Source of the DNA: Cercophora sp. LCS_1
Lineage: Eukaryota > Ascomycota > Sordariomycetes > Sordariales > Lasiosphaeriaceae
Length of the DNA: 64,000 nucleotides
Direction: 5' to 3'
NCBI GenBank assembly: GCA_036250225.1
Contig: JAPZLL010000006.1
Location: 1,488,001-1,552,000 of the forward strand
The notes below the pieces were generated by a model. That model was not told the origin of the DNA. It saw only the letters and a list, made by a program, of their open reading frames with translations, and ran no database searches. A program made the position numbers and the translations under genes. Shown here piece by piece: positions 25,639-37,653 of the stretch (positions within the stretch are counted from its first letter, which is position 1; every line of letters starts with the position of its first letter).

Positions 25639-27830
25639 AGAGGAACGCGAGCGACGGGGCTGTCGATAGAAAAGAGGCGACCCTCAATGAGCAGGCGCCG
25701 ACGTGGTGAATTGCGTCAGGTTTGGCGGTCTCGGTGTCAAGCGCTCCTCACAGTGCAGAATTGGGAAATGACCCCCCAATTCAGTGCATCGAGGCTCAGT
25801 CCTGTCAGGGAGCTGAGAGCGATCCGAGGGCTACCTCATTCCGGGGACGCGGTGGAGAGTTCGGGCGAGGTGAGAGACGCGAATCCGTATGGGATGGGAA
25901 AATGCGATGCGTGGTGTTGCCGGGCACCTCGCGCAAAGACGGCGTGTCAGGGTCGTGGGCTGTGGATTGAACGAAGCAAGCAGGACGCTGGATGTTTTTG
26001 GACCTGGGTCCAGTGCGGGAAATGGCTGGCAGGTGGCAGCCAGAGCGGTGGATCTGCGGCCACTGTGGACACACGGGGAAGCGGCTGCGCGAACACGCTT
26101 AAGCGCATACGCCTTATTTTTCTCACTGGGCAACACCCCAGATCGCGCAGGGATTGTGGAGACCGAGAAAAGGGGGGCCGACGCTGTCATCACAACTGCA
26201 GAAACAGTGATGGCATCTCCTGACTGGTTCTCAAGTTTTCACGCAGTAAATAGTGGATGCACCAGACCGCCGGGTTTCGCCCTCGCATGCAACAACACTC
26301 GGCGGTCTTGACGATTTTGCAAATGCCTAGAAAGGCTTCCAAAGGGTCTCCTGAGCTTGCTGCAGGTAGCTGCGCTCAATCTGCTGATGCAGCAGCCGGC
26401 CGCCTCGGGACTCGTTAGCAACAGCGTCGGTAAACTTTGAAGTCCAGCCGTCTCGATGCGGTGTGTCTTCCCCGGGCCAATTGTTTTAGCGGCTTTTCAT
26501 GTCAGTGCTTGTTTCTCGTTGAGCACTATGGCAAAGATGGCACGGAGAAATGACACGGTAGAACTTCGCAATTTGGATCATCGAAAGCTTCAAAATAGAC
26601 GATAACGACACAGGACGCTCGCAATTCCATATCCTGATGGTGAACCACATCTCGGGGCATCCGGGACTGTCTCTGTTTGAAACTCGTTCGAACGCCAACC
26701 GCAAGCCGAGCCGCCAATGTTATTGTTTGCTTAAGACCCCAGCATTATAACGGTTTGGGAGCCCGCCTCGGCAACCCGCACCGGCCAGTCTTTTTTTCCA
26801 CAATGCGGCAACGAGTCGGGGCGGTGCGGAAAGCCTGAATGCCGGAGATTTGGTCAAATATGCAGCAAAGCCGTCGTGATTAACTGGCCAGATCCCGGTT
26901 CGCCTCAAGCCGTACATCACCGTCCCGATGGCAATGGCCATGGAGTTGTCGTGGATGGTAACGTTCTCGTCTCTTCGCACTGCAACACAAAAGAAAATTA
27001 ACATTCCAGCAAAAGGTCACGAACGCGCAGGACACAGTGGAAGCAGCTTGGCTCCTTTAAGTTGCAGGCCTGAGCTGTGTCCTAATTTCCAGCACGTCTC
27101 AGGTGCTGGCCGAAAACCAGTCACGATTCAACGCGCCGCGACACGCCCCGCCTCTTCCAAAAAGATGGTGACGCGACGGCACGCAGGCGGGAGGCGGGAG
27201 CTCCCAAGCTTGACGCGCTCAGGCCAATGTCTCATCTCATTTGGGTGAGCATGAGAAGTGAAATGCTGTCTTTCCCGACGCTTGTTGCAATGAAATATAT
27301 CGTGGCTGCATCTGTGTGTTACGCTTCCACGCTGCCGTCGCGTGGCACAAATTGCCCGCTTAGCCTCGAATCCAGCTCTCTGGATCAAACGACCTACTGC
27401 AAAGGCCGATGGACGGAGAGATGGTTTGTTTTGTGAACAAATCAACACGTTTTAATGCGTGGGGTGCGTCCAAAAGCCCGAAGGCCGGGCCTTGGGATGC
27501 ATTGTCGATTGTGGTCCCTTTTTCGGTGCGGGAGGGCATCAACGGCGCCACTCCGCGGGGCCGGCCCCCAAGCTCTTCACATGTGACGGTTGGAACCATC
27601 TTGCCAAGACCACTTGCGTCAGATGGTTCCCATCCACCAACCTCAACTGAGACACCAACCGACCTCAACCCTATTGAACCTGACGGCTGGACGCAGATGC
27701 GCATAGCACAGCTTCGCTGCTGTCGCCTCCAGGAGTCCAAATTGCTGTCAGATGGTCCAACGATAATGACGTTCGCGCGTCTCTGATCCCGTGCGCAAAG
27801 CCCATCGACCCGTTGCGACCAACCGCCATC
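25639..27830. promoter_or_regulatory. 2.2-kb divergent upstream region
   Basis: This lies between the start codons of the DYRK kinase (-) and the peroxin (+). Open frames are short and overlap on both strands, with no recognised product. It should contain both promoters. Confidence 0.45.
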
Positions 27831-29369
27831 ATGACCGACTTCGCAAGCGACTTTGCGGCTGCCTTCCTCAACAGCCCCGAGCGAGACGATGTAGTCGTCG
27901 ACTACCAAGATGACGACGTCCGATCGGAAGCCGGAAGCGTTGCCGGCGGCAGCGCCGACCCGGCCAAGAAGGCCCGGAGCCTCCGGCGCGGTCTCGTCAA
28001 AGCCGCAAACCTCCAGGACATGCTTTTAGAAAAGTGGGAGCTCGATTCAACCTCCCATGAATATGTGCTTACAGCCATCAGGCTTCTACATCAGATGCTA
28101 CCGATCGACGACGCCGCGGCCGGGCAGCCGCATCTCCAACTTCCGCCCGGCACTGACTCCCTCGAACGACCGGGCTTCACCGTCGGCGCAATGTCGAATA
28201 ACTTCCGTCGCTTCAACGCGCGCATCGGTGTTGTTTTCAAGTTCCAAGCCCGCGCTCTCCGAGTTCTATCCTGGCGCACGCCTTCCCACACCCTCTCGCT
28301 GCTCGCGGTCTACACTTTCGTCTGCCTTGACCCCTACCTCCTTTTCGCCCTTCCTCTCGCCATCGCTCTCTTCTTTGTCCTCGTCCCATCATTTGTGGCC
28401 AGACATCCCGCGCCGGTTTCCGAGCCTGATCGCGTCCGAAATCTAGGATACTCGCCACGAGGACCTCCCTTAGCCCCGGCACGGACAGTGAAGCCTGTCA
28501 AGGAACTGTCCAGGGACTTCTTCCGCAACATGGGCGATCTACAGAACGTGATGGAGGATTTTAGTGTTGCTCACGACAAGATTATCGCACTGCTCGTCCC
28601 GAAGACCAACTTCTCCGACGAAGCACTGTCATCCGCCATCTTCGTCCTCCTGTTTGCGGCCGCAGCAGTCATGTCCATCGCCGCACACCTTATCCCCTGG
28701 CGCTTCGTCATGCTCTTTGCGGGTTGGGCAGGAATCTTGTCTCTACACCCCACTGTTGCGGCCCTGATCGAGCAAGCAAAGGAGCAGTATATCGCATCCG
28801 GTGGCGAAGAACGCGAGCAAAAGGCCCAGAACGCGTTTGATGAGTGGGTCCGCTCCGACATCATCCTCGACGAGGCCCCCGAAACCCGCGAGGTTGAGAT
28901 ATTTGAGCTCCAGCGCCGGGTTGGTGAGGGCGCAGAGTGGGAGCCCTGGCTGTTCAGCCCGTCACCCTACGACCCCCTGTCAGCGGGACGCATCGCAGGG
29001 CAGCGGCCTCGCGGAACCCGCTTCTTTGAGGACATCCTCCCGCCAGAAGGATGGGAGTGGAGCGAGAAAAAATGGGCGCTCGACCTGTGGAGCCGTGAGT
29101 GGGTTGAAGAAAGAATCATCACTGGCGTTGAGGTCGAAACGGAGGGCGAGAGGTGGGTGTACGACATATGGAATGAGCACGAAGTGGAACGACAAGCCCA
29201 TGAACCAGGCACGGTGGTCGACGGAGGCGCAACCCCTAAGAAGGGATCCCAGGCGGGACCGACGGTAAGCTGGGAGGAAGGGGAGGAGGGAATGGGTCGC
29301 CGGGGCGAGTGGAGGCGACGGAGGTGGGTTAGAATGGTGAAGAGAAGAAATGTCACCGGGACGACGTAG
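27831..29369 (+). CDS. Peroxisomal/ER membrane peroxin, Pex23/Pex30 family
   Basis: A single exon encodes 512 aa. Residues 1-50 are acidic. A Pex24p-type region follows, with a reticulon-like hydrophobic hairpin at about 155-190 (SLLAVYTFVCLDPYLLFALP) and a second hydrophobic pair at about 267-307. Residues 353-450 form a dysferlin (DysF) domain with the repeated Trp/Arg pattern EPWLFSP and GWEWSEKKWALDLWSREWV. Proteins of this family shape the ER at sites where peroxisomes and lipid droplets form and control peroxisome size and number. Which paralogue (Pex23, 28-32) this is cannot be told from the sequence alone. The start MTDFASDFAAAF is preferred over a frame-open position 18 nt upstream that has no ATG. 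Confidence 0.82.
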   Translation: MTDFASDFAAAFLNSPERDDVVVDYQDDDVRSEAGSVAGGSADPAKKARSLRRGLVKAANLQDMLLEKWELDSTSHEYVLTAIRLLHQMLPIDDAAAGQPHLQLPPGTDSLERPGFTVGAMSNNFRRFNARIGVVFKFQARALRVLSWRTPSHTLSLLAVYTFVCLDPYLLFALPLAIALFFVLVPSFVARHPAPVSEPDRVRNLGYSPRGPPLAPARTVKPVKELSRDFFRNMGDLQNVMEDFSVAHDKIIALLVPKTNFSDEALSSAIFVLLFAAAAVMSIAAHLIPWRFVMLFAGWAGILSLHPTVAALIEQAKEQYIASGGEEREQKAQNAFDEWVRSDIILDEAPETREVEIFELQRRVGEGAEWEPWLFSPSPYDPLSAGRIAGQRPRGTRFFEDILPPEGWEWSEKKWALDLWSREWVEERIITGVEVETEGERWVYDIWNEHEVERQAHEPGTVVDGGATPKKGSQAGPTVSWEEGEEGMGRRGEWRRRRWVRMVKRRNVTGTT

Positions 29370-30165
29370 ACCAACGAGATATGATCAATGCTAATGTGGT
29401 TTTGATGCCCTATCCGTCAGCTACTTGTTGCAAGATGAGAGTGCGAGAGGCAGGCAGGCGCGTCTTCTCGAGCGGCTAACCGCGTGGCTGAAATGACTTT
29501 GTTGTTGAAAGCTGCTGTGCGACCTGTTGTCGACAGCATCCCGAGATCCCGCAAGGGTGCAAGTGATGGGACAAAACAGGGGTCATTCGGGCCATCACTC
29601 AACAGTCTTCGAACCCGGACATTCTTCGTTGTTTCTACCACTGTCGAAATTGTGTGGTAACCTGAATACAATACATCAAAAACACTGGTTAGACACTGGA
29701 TTATGCCATGTTGAAGCCCCGAAGGCCACTACGACAGTACCTTGTATCGTGGAATACCATGACAATCATGCAGGCGGGGCCTTTTCGCTGTAAAATTCCG
29801 GTTTCACAGTCCATACCATCTGGCTTATCATTTGATAGTGCCATGACGATCTCAAGCTGTATCAGAGTTAAGCCAGCATTTAGAATTTTCCCTGAAGGAG
29901 ACATCAACGAAATCAAGTACTGTCCCTTGACCCCTCTTCAAGTTTGACAAATCAGGTCTTGTAACAGGAACGAATGACTACTAGACCGGAAACTCTAGCC
30001 AACGCACTGACCCCATAATCAGCACAACAAATACTACCAGATATATCATATCATACAAAACCAATCATCCATCCAACCCGCTGTCCCAAGCTCATTGTGC
30101 CTTAATCGTCACGTCATGAATATTAGCCAAGCGGCCTGGTACCGAACCGATTCAAGTTTACTTCT
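29370..30165. other. Convergent 3' intergenic region
   Basis: This lies between the stop codons of the peroxin and lipase genes. Nothing else was recognised. Confidence 0.5.
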
Positions 30166-31201
30166 TCAAGCGTCAGCCCCGCCGTTCTCGACAAAGTCAA
30201 GATCTTGTGTCAGCCAGCTCAAGGCCTTGGCAGCAGCCTCGCCCGTCAGAAGATCCTGAGCCCTCTTCCATGGGGTAACGCCATCCAACTGGCCACATCC
30301 GTTGACCTGCTGGAAGTAGCGCGAGTGCTGCTCCAAGTCAAGTCCCGACGTGCCACCGTTGCACTTGATGTTTGCGTAGCCAGTGCAGACCTGGACATCG
30401 GTGGCGGCCGCGGATGGCGTCCTGAGCCAGTATTCAGGGGAGGTGTGGCGATAGTTGAAGATGATTGGTGGCAGACGAGGAACGGGGTCGGACTCGTGGG
30501 TAACGCGGTACTCAGCGCCGGCTTGCGCAGTGAGAAACTTGACGAAGAAGCTGTTGCCGACACGGGGAGACCCGAAAGAGTAGTGGTCGACGGCATAGCC
30601 TGCCTTGCGGAGGTAGGCAGCACCGAAAAGGGCGCCGGCAGCGCCAAGGGAGTGACCGGTGGTCACGATCTTGTAGGTGGGGTGGAGCTCCTTGGCCTTC
30701 TTGACGCCGCTGATCACATCGGCAGAGACCTCCTTCCAGGCAGTGTAGAAGCCAGCGTGGACGAGGCAGCCAAGGGTAAGATCACAAGGGACCTGGACGA
30801 AGACGGCGCTGTGGTAAAGGTTAGAATAGTGCTGGCAAGACGGAGGAAGAGACATACTCGGTAATCCAGTTGCGCCAGGACACGGTGCCACGGAACGAAA
30901 CGACGATGGTCTCGCGGGTGTGGTCTGCAGCAATAACACCCCGCAGGTCGGTTACGGGGGCCTTGAAGGTGCTGACCGTCGTGGCATTGCTCGCGTTGAT
31001 GAGCGGGCAGAAGTCAAGCGGGCAGGTGATGGCCTGACCAAACGCATTCTCCGAGTTGCAGAATGCCGTGGCCGAATACTGAGCGTAGAGCTTGAAGTTG
31101 TCGAACTCGGCCGACGTGACACCAGTCTGCCTTGCGGCGGCAGGCGAGGCCAGGGAGCCAGCAGCCAAGGCTGCAATGGAGGAAAAGAGTGAAACCTTCA
31201 T
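30166..31201 (-). CDS. Secreted class 3 lipase / feruloyl-esterase-like
   Basis: Two exons (31201-30858, 30808-30166), separated by a 49-bp intron starting gtatgt, give 328 aa. The signal peptide is MKVSLFSSIAALAAGSLAS, cut near residue 19, with a short propeptide possible. The fold is that of fungal Lipase_3 enzymes such as Thermomyces lanuginosus lipase: VVSFRGTVSWRNWITD (the segment containing the oxyanion residue), nucleophile elbow GHSLG with Ser168, catalytic Asp222 in HESDPVPRLPP and His276 in LEQHSRYF. Several Cys pairs suggest disulfides. It should hydrolyse acylglycerols or related esters outside the cell; substrate preference cannot be read. It is divergent from the GH3 gene 2.1 kb away. 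A methionine 24 codons upstream is less likely, because the signal peptide starts here. Confidence 0.93.
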
Positions 31202-33343
31202 ATTGGCGCCTGGGAGCAGTAATCCCTGGTATGGTGCGAGTTGGTCGACGGGAAGCTTGGCTTGGAGAAGCAAACTCGAGGATTGGCCATGTCGTCGTCT
31301 CTTATATATCCATCCGTCGCGTTGACAAGCACACCAACAACCCGTACCCCCAGCCTCCCGGCAACAACGCTAACATTCGATAGCATCCTGTGTTCCCCAC
31401 GAGTTGGTGCCTCATTTTCGCCAACCTTCCGCTCCACCTTCCTGGGCCCCTCAATGTCTGAGGCCGAGCAGGGGTTGGCATCGCAGAGCCGCGAACTGGC
31501 GCGGGCATCGAACCAAAACAAGTATAACGTCGAGAAACAAGCAAACGATGAGATACGCGAGGGAAGACGGTCTGGAGCTCGGATGCGCGTAAAAAGGGGG
31601 CATTGAGCGCAAGATACTGGTCTGACTACGCGCGGACTCAGGCTTGTCCGCCTCAAGACGTCCACAATGGGGAAGGTGATTCGTGCGCAACAAGTCGATG
31701 GAGAAGTGTTGGAATGGAACGGTATAATCTCGCTGCGGGTTGCTGATATTCAGACCCTTCTCTCGCCGCACCCGTGGGCTATTGGTGGTGTGCCGCGACC
31801 CAGAGACCGGATAGGCCGAGACAGACAAACAGAACATTGTCTCTGGTTCTCGAAGATCTCAGGGTGTTCCAGAACTGAACCACAGACTGTCTTGCGGCCC
31901 GTCGCATTGATGCCACGAATTGAGTGGGAGATTGCTTCTGCGATAGCTCCCCACGCATCCAGATCCTAATTGCGGGGGACGATGTCCAAGTGTATACAAC
32001 CTACAAGCGTGGACACAACCCAATTCTGCATTGTGGCCGCACTGCGTTGCATTGCCGCGTTGTCCCTCGCTCTCGGGTCTTGGGCCTGTGGCGTTGCTCG
32101 CTTACGATCCGATTGCCCGGCAGGGCAATGTGCTCTCTTCCATCTGAGCTTCTGTGCTTCGAAGAAGGACAGAGGAAACGTCGTTGCATGAAGTTGGGAG
32201 ACGTCCTTTCCCGATGCAGAACGACGAATTTCCTGGTTCACGTGCCAGTTGCTCCCCCACATGCCTCGTGTTATGCGAGTCACCCGACGCTGCAAGCGCG
32301 ACCCGTTTGTTGCAACCCCCTTTCTTCCAGAACCCACGGCGAGAGGCCGTGCCTGCAGCGGGAGCGATCCACAACTGCCTCAATGAGGTTTTATCTCCGG
32401 ACGCAGGTGAAGGACGCCTTCCGATATTTTCTCCATTTTCTGCCCCCGATTCATGGTGTTCATCACAATGAGGTCTTCTTGTCCCTTCTCTGACTGCTTC
32501 CAGTCGACCGCATCGTACTTACCCGTTGCGGGGCCGGCAGACTGGAGAACCGTCGCCGGCTGACCCGACCCCGCGACCGGCACCGGGAACGCAACTCTGT
32601 CCGGTCGAAAGCAACGACCGAACGTTCGGGTGGTACGCAATGGCAACCAAGACGGGGTGGTTGTCAACAGAGTCACTTCGTTGCTTCCGAACCAGGTCGT
32701 CTGATAGATTTGCATCCCAGTTCCCCTCATTTTCGCGCGGCTGCAACCCCGGGTGCTGCGTATGAGCACGAACCAAAGTCCAGACGACCCGGGCCTTGGT
32801 TCAACGTCGATGGCACCCAGCAAGCGCGATCGATCGGTGAACAAGGCGTGGTGCCGAAATCACGGCTTGATGAGTTCTGCGGTCTCGGTACCTGACGGGA
32901 TCGCCTCCCAGCTCACCAATCTCTCTGCCAGCGAATCAGAGCGTAAGGATGCTCTGCTACGGCACGCTGGAAATCACAGACCTGGATGCACTATTGGTGC
33001 ATCCCAAAGTCAATCTTGACTTGCTTGGTGTCTCCAAGAACCGTTAGAACATGTCTTCTGCTCTGGTCGGTTGTCCCAGGTCGCCCAAGACCTTGAAGGT
33101 AACCCTCCCCGTGGCCCCCGCCCGCACGTCACAACGCGCCTTCTTGGACGTGTATTTGCCCGAGTAAACCAACGGGAAGAGATACGGGGCAACGTAACCA
33201 CGGCAGTCGTGGTTGGCATGTGGATGCCTTCATAACTCGAGGTTTCCCGCATCTCGTTGTCCCCGGACCCAACCGTTCGTTATCTTGGGGACCCGGTTCA
33301 AAGTAAAGGCCCCTCCTTGCCATCGGATCATTGCTAGTCAAAA
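31202..33343. promoter_or_regulatory. 2.1-kb shared upstream region of two secreted hydrolases
   Basis: The lipase and GH3 genes point away from each other here. No convincing gene lies between them, so the interval is likely to hold both promoters, possibly co-regulated. I could not define binding sites reliably. Confidence 0.4.
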
Positions 33344-36141
33344 ATGGGTTTCGGCACTGGCATTTTTTGGCTGTCGGTTGCCCTGAGCCTCTTCGAGACC
33401 CCCTGTGATGCTGGCCGAGTGCGGCCCCGCGACGACATCCCGAATGGCTTCGTTGCGCCCCCTTACTATCCCGCGCCACATGGCGGATGGGTCACGTCGT
33501 GGAGGGATAGTTATGCCAAGGCACAGAAGCTCGTTTCACAAATGACCCTAGCCGAGAAGACCAACATTACCGGCGGCGTTGGTATCTACATGGGTAAGCG
33601 CGAGCGTTTGGACTACTGCATGTCGGAAGGCTAACTAGAGGTTAGGGTCAGTGACTTAGGCGAGGCGATACTCACATGTTTGTGCTAACAGTTGTACAGA
33701 CCCTGTGTGGGTAATACGGGAAGCGCGGACCGTCTTGGCTTTCCCCAGCTCTGTCTTGCAGACTCGGCCCTAGGCGTCGCCTCCGCGGACAATATCACGG
33801 CCTTCCCAGCCGGAATTACTACCGGGGCGACGTGGGACAAGAAGTTGATCTACGCTCGCGGCGTTGCCCTGGGCAAGGAATTCCGGGGAAAGGGCGCCAA
33901 TGTCTATCTTGGACCGACCGTCGGCCCTCTGGGGCGTAAGCCTTTGGGTGGGCGAAATTGGGAGGGCTTTGGGGCAGACCCAGTGCTCCAGGCTGTTGCG
34001 GCTGCCTTGACAATCAAGGGTGTCCAGGAGCAGGGTGTCATCGCCACGATCAAGCACCTGGTTGGCAATGAACAGGAGATGTACCGCATGTACAACCCCT
34101 TTCAGCCCGGATACAGCGCCAACATCGGTACGTGCCTCAACTCTGGGGTATGATTGGTTATTAATATCGTGTAGATGATCGAACGCTTCATGAATTGTAT
34201 TTGTGGCCCTTTGCCGAAGCCGTCAAGGCCGGTGTTGGCGCCGTCATGACTGCGTACAATGCCGTGAATGGCTCTGCCTGCTCGCAGAACAGCTATCTCA
34301 TGAACGGCATCCTGAAGGATGAGCTGGGATTCCAGGGATTCGTCATGTCTGACTGGTTGGCCCACATATCCGGCGTTCCGGCAGCTCTGGCCGGACTGGA
34401 TATGTCGATGCCAGGCGACACGATGGTCCCTCTATTCGGCTATAGTTACTGGAAGTACGAACTAACCAGGTCCGTGCTCAACGGCTCTGTTCCTCTGGAA
34501 AGATTGAATGACATGGCGACGAGGATCGTGGCTGCATGGTATCAGTTTGGACAGGACAAAGACTACCCGCGACCGAACTTCTCTGCGAACTCGGACAGTG
34601 AGTATGGCCTTTTGCACCCCGGCGCCGTTATATCTCCCTGGGGAAAGATCAACTGGTTCGTCAACGTCCAGGCCGACCACTACAAGGTTGCCCGCCAAGT
34701 GGCCCAAGACGCCATTACCATGCTCAAGAATGACGGAAATGCCCTGCCCCTGAAGGCTTCTAGCAAGATCTCCGTGTTTGGCACCGACGCTGCTGTCAAC
34801 CCCGACGGTCCTAATGCATGCATGAACAGGGCGTGCAACAAGGGCACGTTGGGAATGGGCTGGGGTTCAGGCGTTGCCAACTACCCCTATTTCGACGACC
34901 CCATCAGCGCGATCAGGAGACGGGTTCCAAGCGTCGCCTTTTACAACACCGACTCGTTCCCTCGTATCAACAACCCCGCAGACGATGAGGCCGCCATCGT
35001 CTTCCTGTCATCCGACGCCGGTGAGAACACGTTCACTGTTGAGGGCAATCACGGCGATCGCGACAACTCCAAGCTCTCGGCTTGGTATGGCGGCGACGAA
35101 CTGGTGAAGAATGCGGCCGCCAAGTTCAAGACAGTCATTGTCGTTGTCCACACCGTCGGGCCTTTGGTTCTCGAGCCTTGGATCGACCTTCCGTCTGTCA
35201 AGGCCGTTCTCTTTGCCCATCTCCCAGGCCAGGAGGCCGGCGAGTCTCTGACCAACATTCTTTTTGGCGATGTGTCACCGTCTGGCCACCTTCCCTATTC
35301 TATTGTCAAGGCCTCAACCGACCTTCCCGATAGCGTCTCTAACCTCCGCGGATTTGCCTTTGGACAGGTTCAAGACACCTACAGCGAGGGTCTTTACATT
35401 GATTATCGTCACCTGAATAAGAACAAGATCAAGCCCCGCTATGCATTTGGCCATGGTCTCTCCTACACCAGCTTCAACATCACATCGGCCAACATTAAGC
35501 GTGTCGTCGAGCTCTCGCCGATCTCACCGCCCCGCCAACCGAAGCTCGGAACACCGGTCTACTCGACAACCATCCCGCCTGCTGCCGAGGGCACGTGGCC
35601 AAACCCCCTGAACTTTACCCAGGTCTGGCGTTTCATCTACTCCTGGATTCCCGAGAAGGAGGCCAATGAGGCATACGCAATTGGCAGCACTGGCAAGACC
35701 AAGTATGTCTACCCCGCAGGATATTCAGAGACCCAGACTGCTGGTCCAGAGTCAGGTGGTGGCGAGGGAGGTAATCCCGCGCTGTGGGACGTTGCATACG
35801 AGGTCGAGGTGACGGTGAAGAATGTGGGAGACAAGTTTGCAGGGAAGGCTTCGGTGCAGGCGTACGTGCAGTTCCCCGAGGGCATTCAATGGGATACACC
35901 GGTGGTGCAGCTGAGAGACTTTGAGAAGACGGACGTCCTTGCACCGGGCCAGGAGCAGACCGTCAAGCTGAGGCTGACGAGGAAGGACCTGAGTGTGTGG
36001 GATGTTAGGGCGCAGAACTGGGTTGTGCCCAAGGTTGATGGGAAGTATGGCATTTGGATTGGGGAGGCTAGCGACAAGTTGGGGCTGGCGTGTTGGACAG
36101 ATGACTTGGTCTGCCAAGGGGGGCAGAAGTTTGTTGTTTAA
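33344..36141 (+). CDS. Secreted GH3 beta-glucosidase-like enzyme, frame conflict at intron 1
   Basis: Predicted exons are 33344-33593, 33700-34127 and 34175-36141, about 880 residues. The signal peptide is MGFGTGIFWLSVALSLFETP. Family landmarks are GPLGRKPLGGRNWEGFGADP, KHLVGNEQE, and the nucleophile Asp in GFVMSDWLAH (near 34345-34365). These are followed by the alpha/beta sandwich (LPLKASSKISVFG) and a C-terminal fibronectin-III-like domain (VTVKNVGDKFAGKASVQAYVQFP). Such enzymes release glucose from cellobiose and other beta-glucosides. The second intron (gtacgtg to cgtgtag) is clean. The first intron has a strong donor (ATGG|gtaagc), branch (gctaac) and acceptor (tgtacag|A), but joining them shifts the frame by one base. 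It is therefore either a one-base deletion, a sequencing error, or an alternative splice (see findings). Confidence 0.82.
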
Positions 36142-36831
36142 GGTCAGTGGGAGTACCCGGAGTATTGCTTTCGAGTAATGTTAGTGTCTATGCTCAATGC
36201 GACCTGCTTCGAGATATTGATGTTCGTGATGTGTGTTGTGTTGGATGCCGCTGCCCCTTTCCCCAAGGGACTGTGGTGGGATAGCCCAAGATCAGTAGAT
36301 GCTAAACCCATGGTCCTTAATGGTAGGCCGTGAAGCATTCCTTGTAGTCTGGGCCTCCAATGGTATCAACCGATCTGATATTGAGAGGACCCTGCCCTTG
36401 GAACCATGCGACTCGACCCAATACCCGACAAGTCGTCCAGAACTTGCCTTCATGGCCAGTGATATCCTTTGACTCTCACCCAAAAGGAACCCATTGCAAA
36501 CCACCGCACAAACACATTCGCGATCCGCCATACCCAAGCGGAGCCATCACAATTATGTACCCAACCCATCCCAAAACCATAGCTATAACGGAAGTCGGGT
36601 ATATTCTTATTTCTACCTCTTTTCCTCCCTCTCGTATAATACAACCATCATACAGCGGCGCCCCCCACATCCCCCCCTCTCTGCCTTCCTCCCGACACAA
36701 CTCCCCTGTCGACGTAAACCCCCGCCGACCTAAGCCACTTGTCGACCCAAATCCCTCTCTCCTTGCCATTCCCTCCCTCTCCGTCCCTGCCTCCCGACTC
36801 AAATCTCCGGCCGACACAAACCGCTCGTGAT
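36142..36831. other. Intergenic, convergent 3' ends
   Basis: This lies between the GH3 stop codon and the bL34m stop codon. The plus strand is C-rich from 36650 to 36830. No gene was recognised. Confidence 0.5.
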
Positions 36832-37305
36832 TTAATATGACAACCTCTTTCGCCCCTTCGTCTTCCTCCTCTGGAGCGTCTTCTGCCCATTCTTAGTCTT
36901 GACCCTGCTCAGGAACCCGTGTCTTCGTTTCTGAATCAGTCGCGTAGCGCCTGACATGGTCGGTCGCGGCCCGCATCGGATCTGGAGCGCGCCAAACGCC
37001 GGGTGTGCGGAGATGGAGGATTGCGGGACGAGGTCTGCTACTGCTCCTCCTACTCCTGTCGTTTCCACGCAGGCCGATGTGGGTGATAGCGGGAAGAGGG
37101 TGGGGTTCGGGGAACGGAAGATGTTGGTTTGGGAGTGGAGGGTTGGACGGAGGGTTGGGAGCTGAGAGAAGGACCTTTGGGATTGTTAGTTTGGTTGGTT
37201 GGTTGGTACGGAGAGGGGATGGGAATCGTACCGGATGGGAAGGCGGGGGGCTAGAGGTTGAATTGCCGCTCGGAGGAGCGGTGCGATTGTTGGGAGGCGG
37301 GGCAT
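36832..37305 (-). CDS. mrpl34: Mitochondrial large-subunit ribosomal protein bL34m
   Basis: Two exons (37305-37232, 37174-36832) give 138 aa. The 57-bp intron is gtacga to cccaaag, with branch CTAAC and GGTT/AACC-rich flanks. The N-terminus is an Arg/Ser/Leu-rich mitochondrial presequence (MPRLPTIAPLLRAAIQPLAP, then RSFSQLPTLRP after the splice). The last 48 residues are the bL34 family core, with RLIQKRRHGFLSRV, TLQRRKTKGRKRLSY and the conserved R-R-H-G-F-L. bL34 is a small, very basic rRNA-binding protein of the large subunit. Spacing and residues match bacterial RpmH. Phases agree. Bacterial bL34 is about 45 aa, so the first ~90 residues are the targeting and linker extension usual in fungi. 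Confidence 0.9.
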
Positions 37306-37579
37306 CTTTGTGGTTTTGGGGGTGCCGTCTGTAGAAGTTGATGATTTGGACTTTGGAGTTGAGGGTGAAGGCGCGCGAGCTGACAGGGTCCCAGATTTTT
37401 GGCCTGTGTTGACGAGTGGCAACGGGTGGATTGACAGCTGGCGGGTGACAGGGGTTGGTATGGACCGAGCTTGAAAATTCAGGGGAAGGGGCCGCGGCGG
37501 GAGAACACCACTAAAAAATCACATCACGATCGCAGAAAAAAGTGCAAAAATGAAATCTCTCAATAATGAGAGGCTTCTT

Positions 37580-37653
37580 TGATCGAACCCAGGTTTGAAC
37601 TGGGGACCTTCAGTGTGTTAGACTGACGTGATAACCAACTACACCATCCGACC
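37580..37653 (-). tRNA. tRNA-Val (anticodon AAC)
   Basis: Read on the minus strand from 37653, the acceptor stem GGTCGGA pairs with TTCGATC (two G-U pairs). The D-arm contains GTAGTTGGTTATCAC. The anticodon stem TCAGT/ACTGA encloses CTAACAC, giving anticodon AAC (A34 expected to become inosine). The T-arm CCCAG TTCAAAC CTGGG has A in place of the usual G in the T-loop. There is no intron. A run of T on the minus strand follows about 30 bp downstream. Confidence 0.93.
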
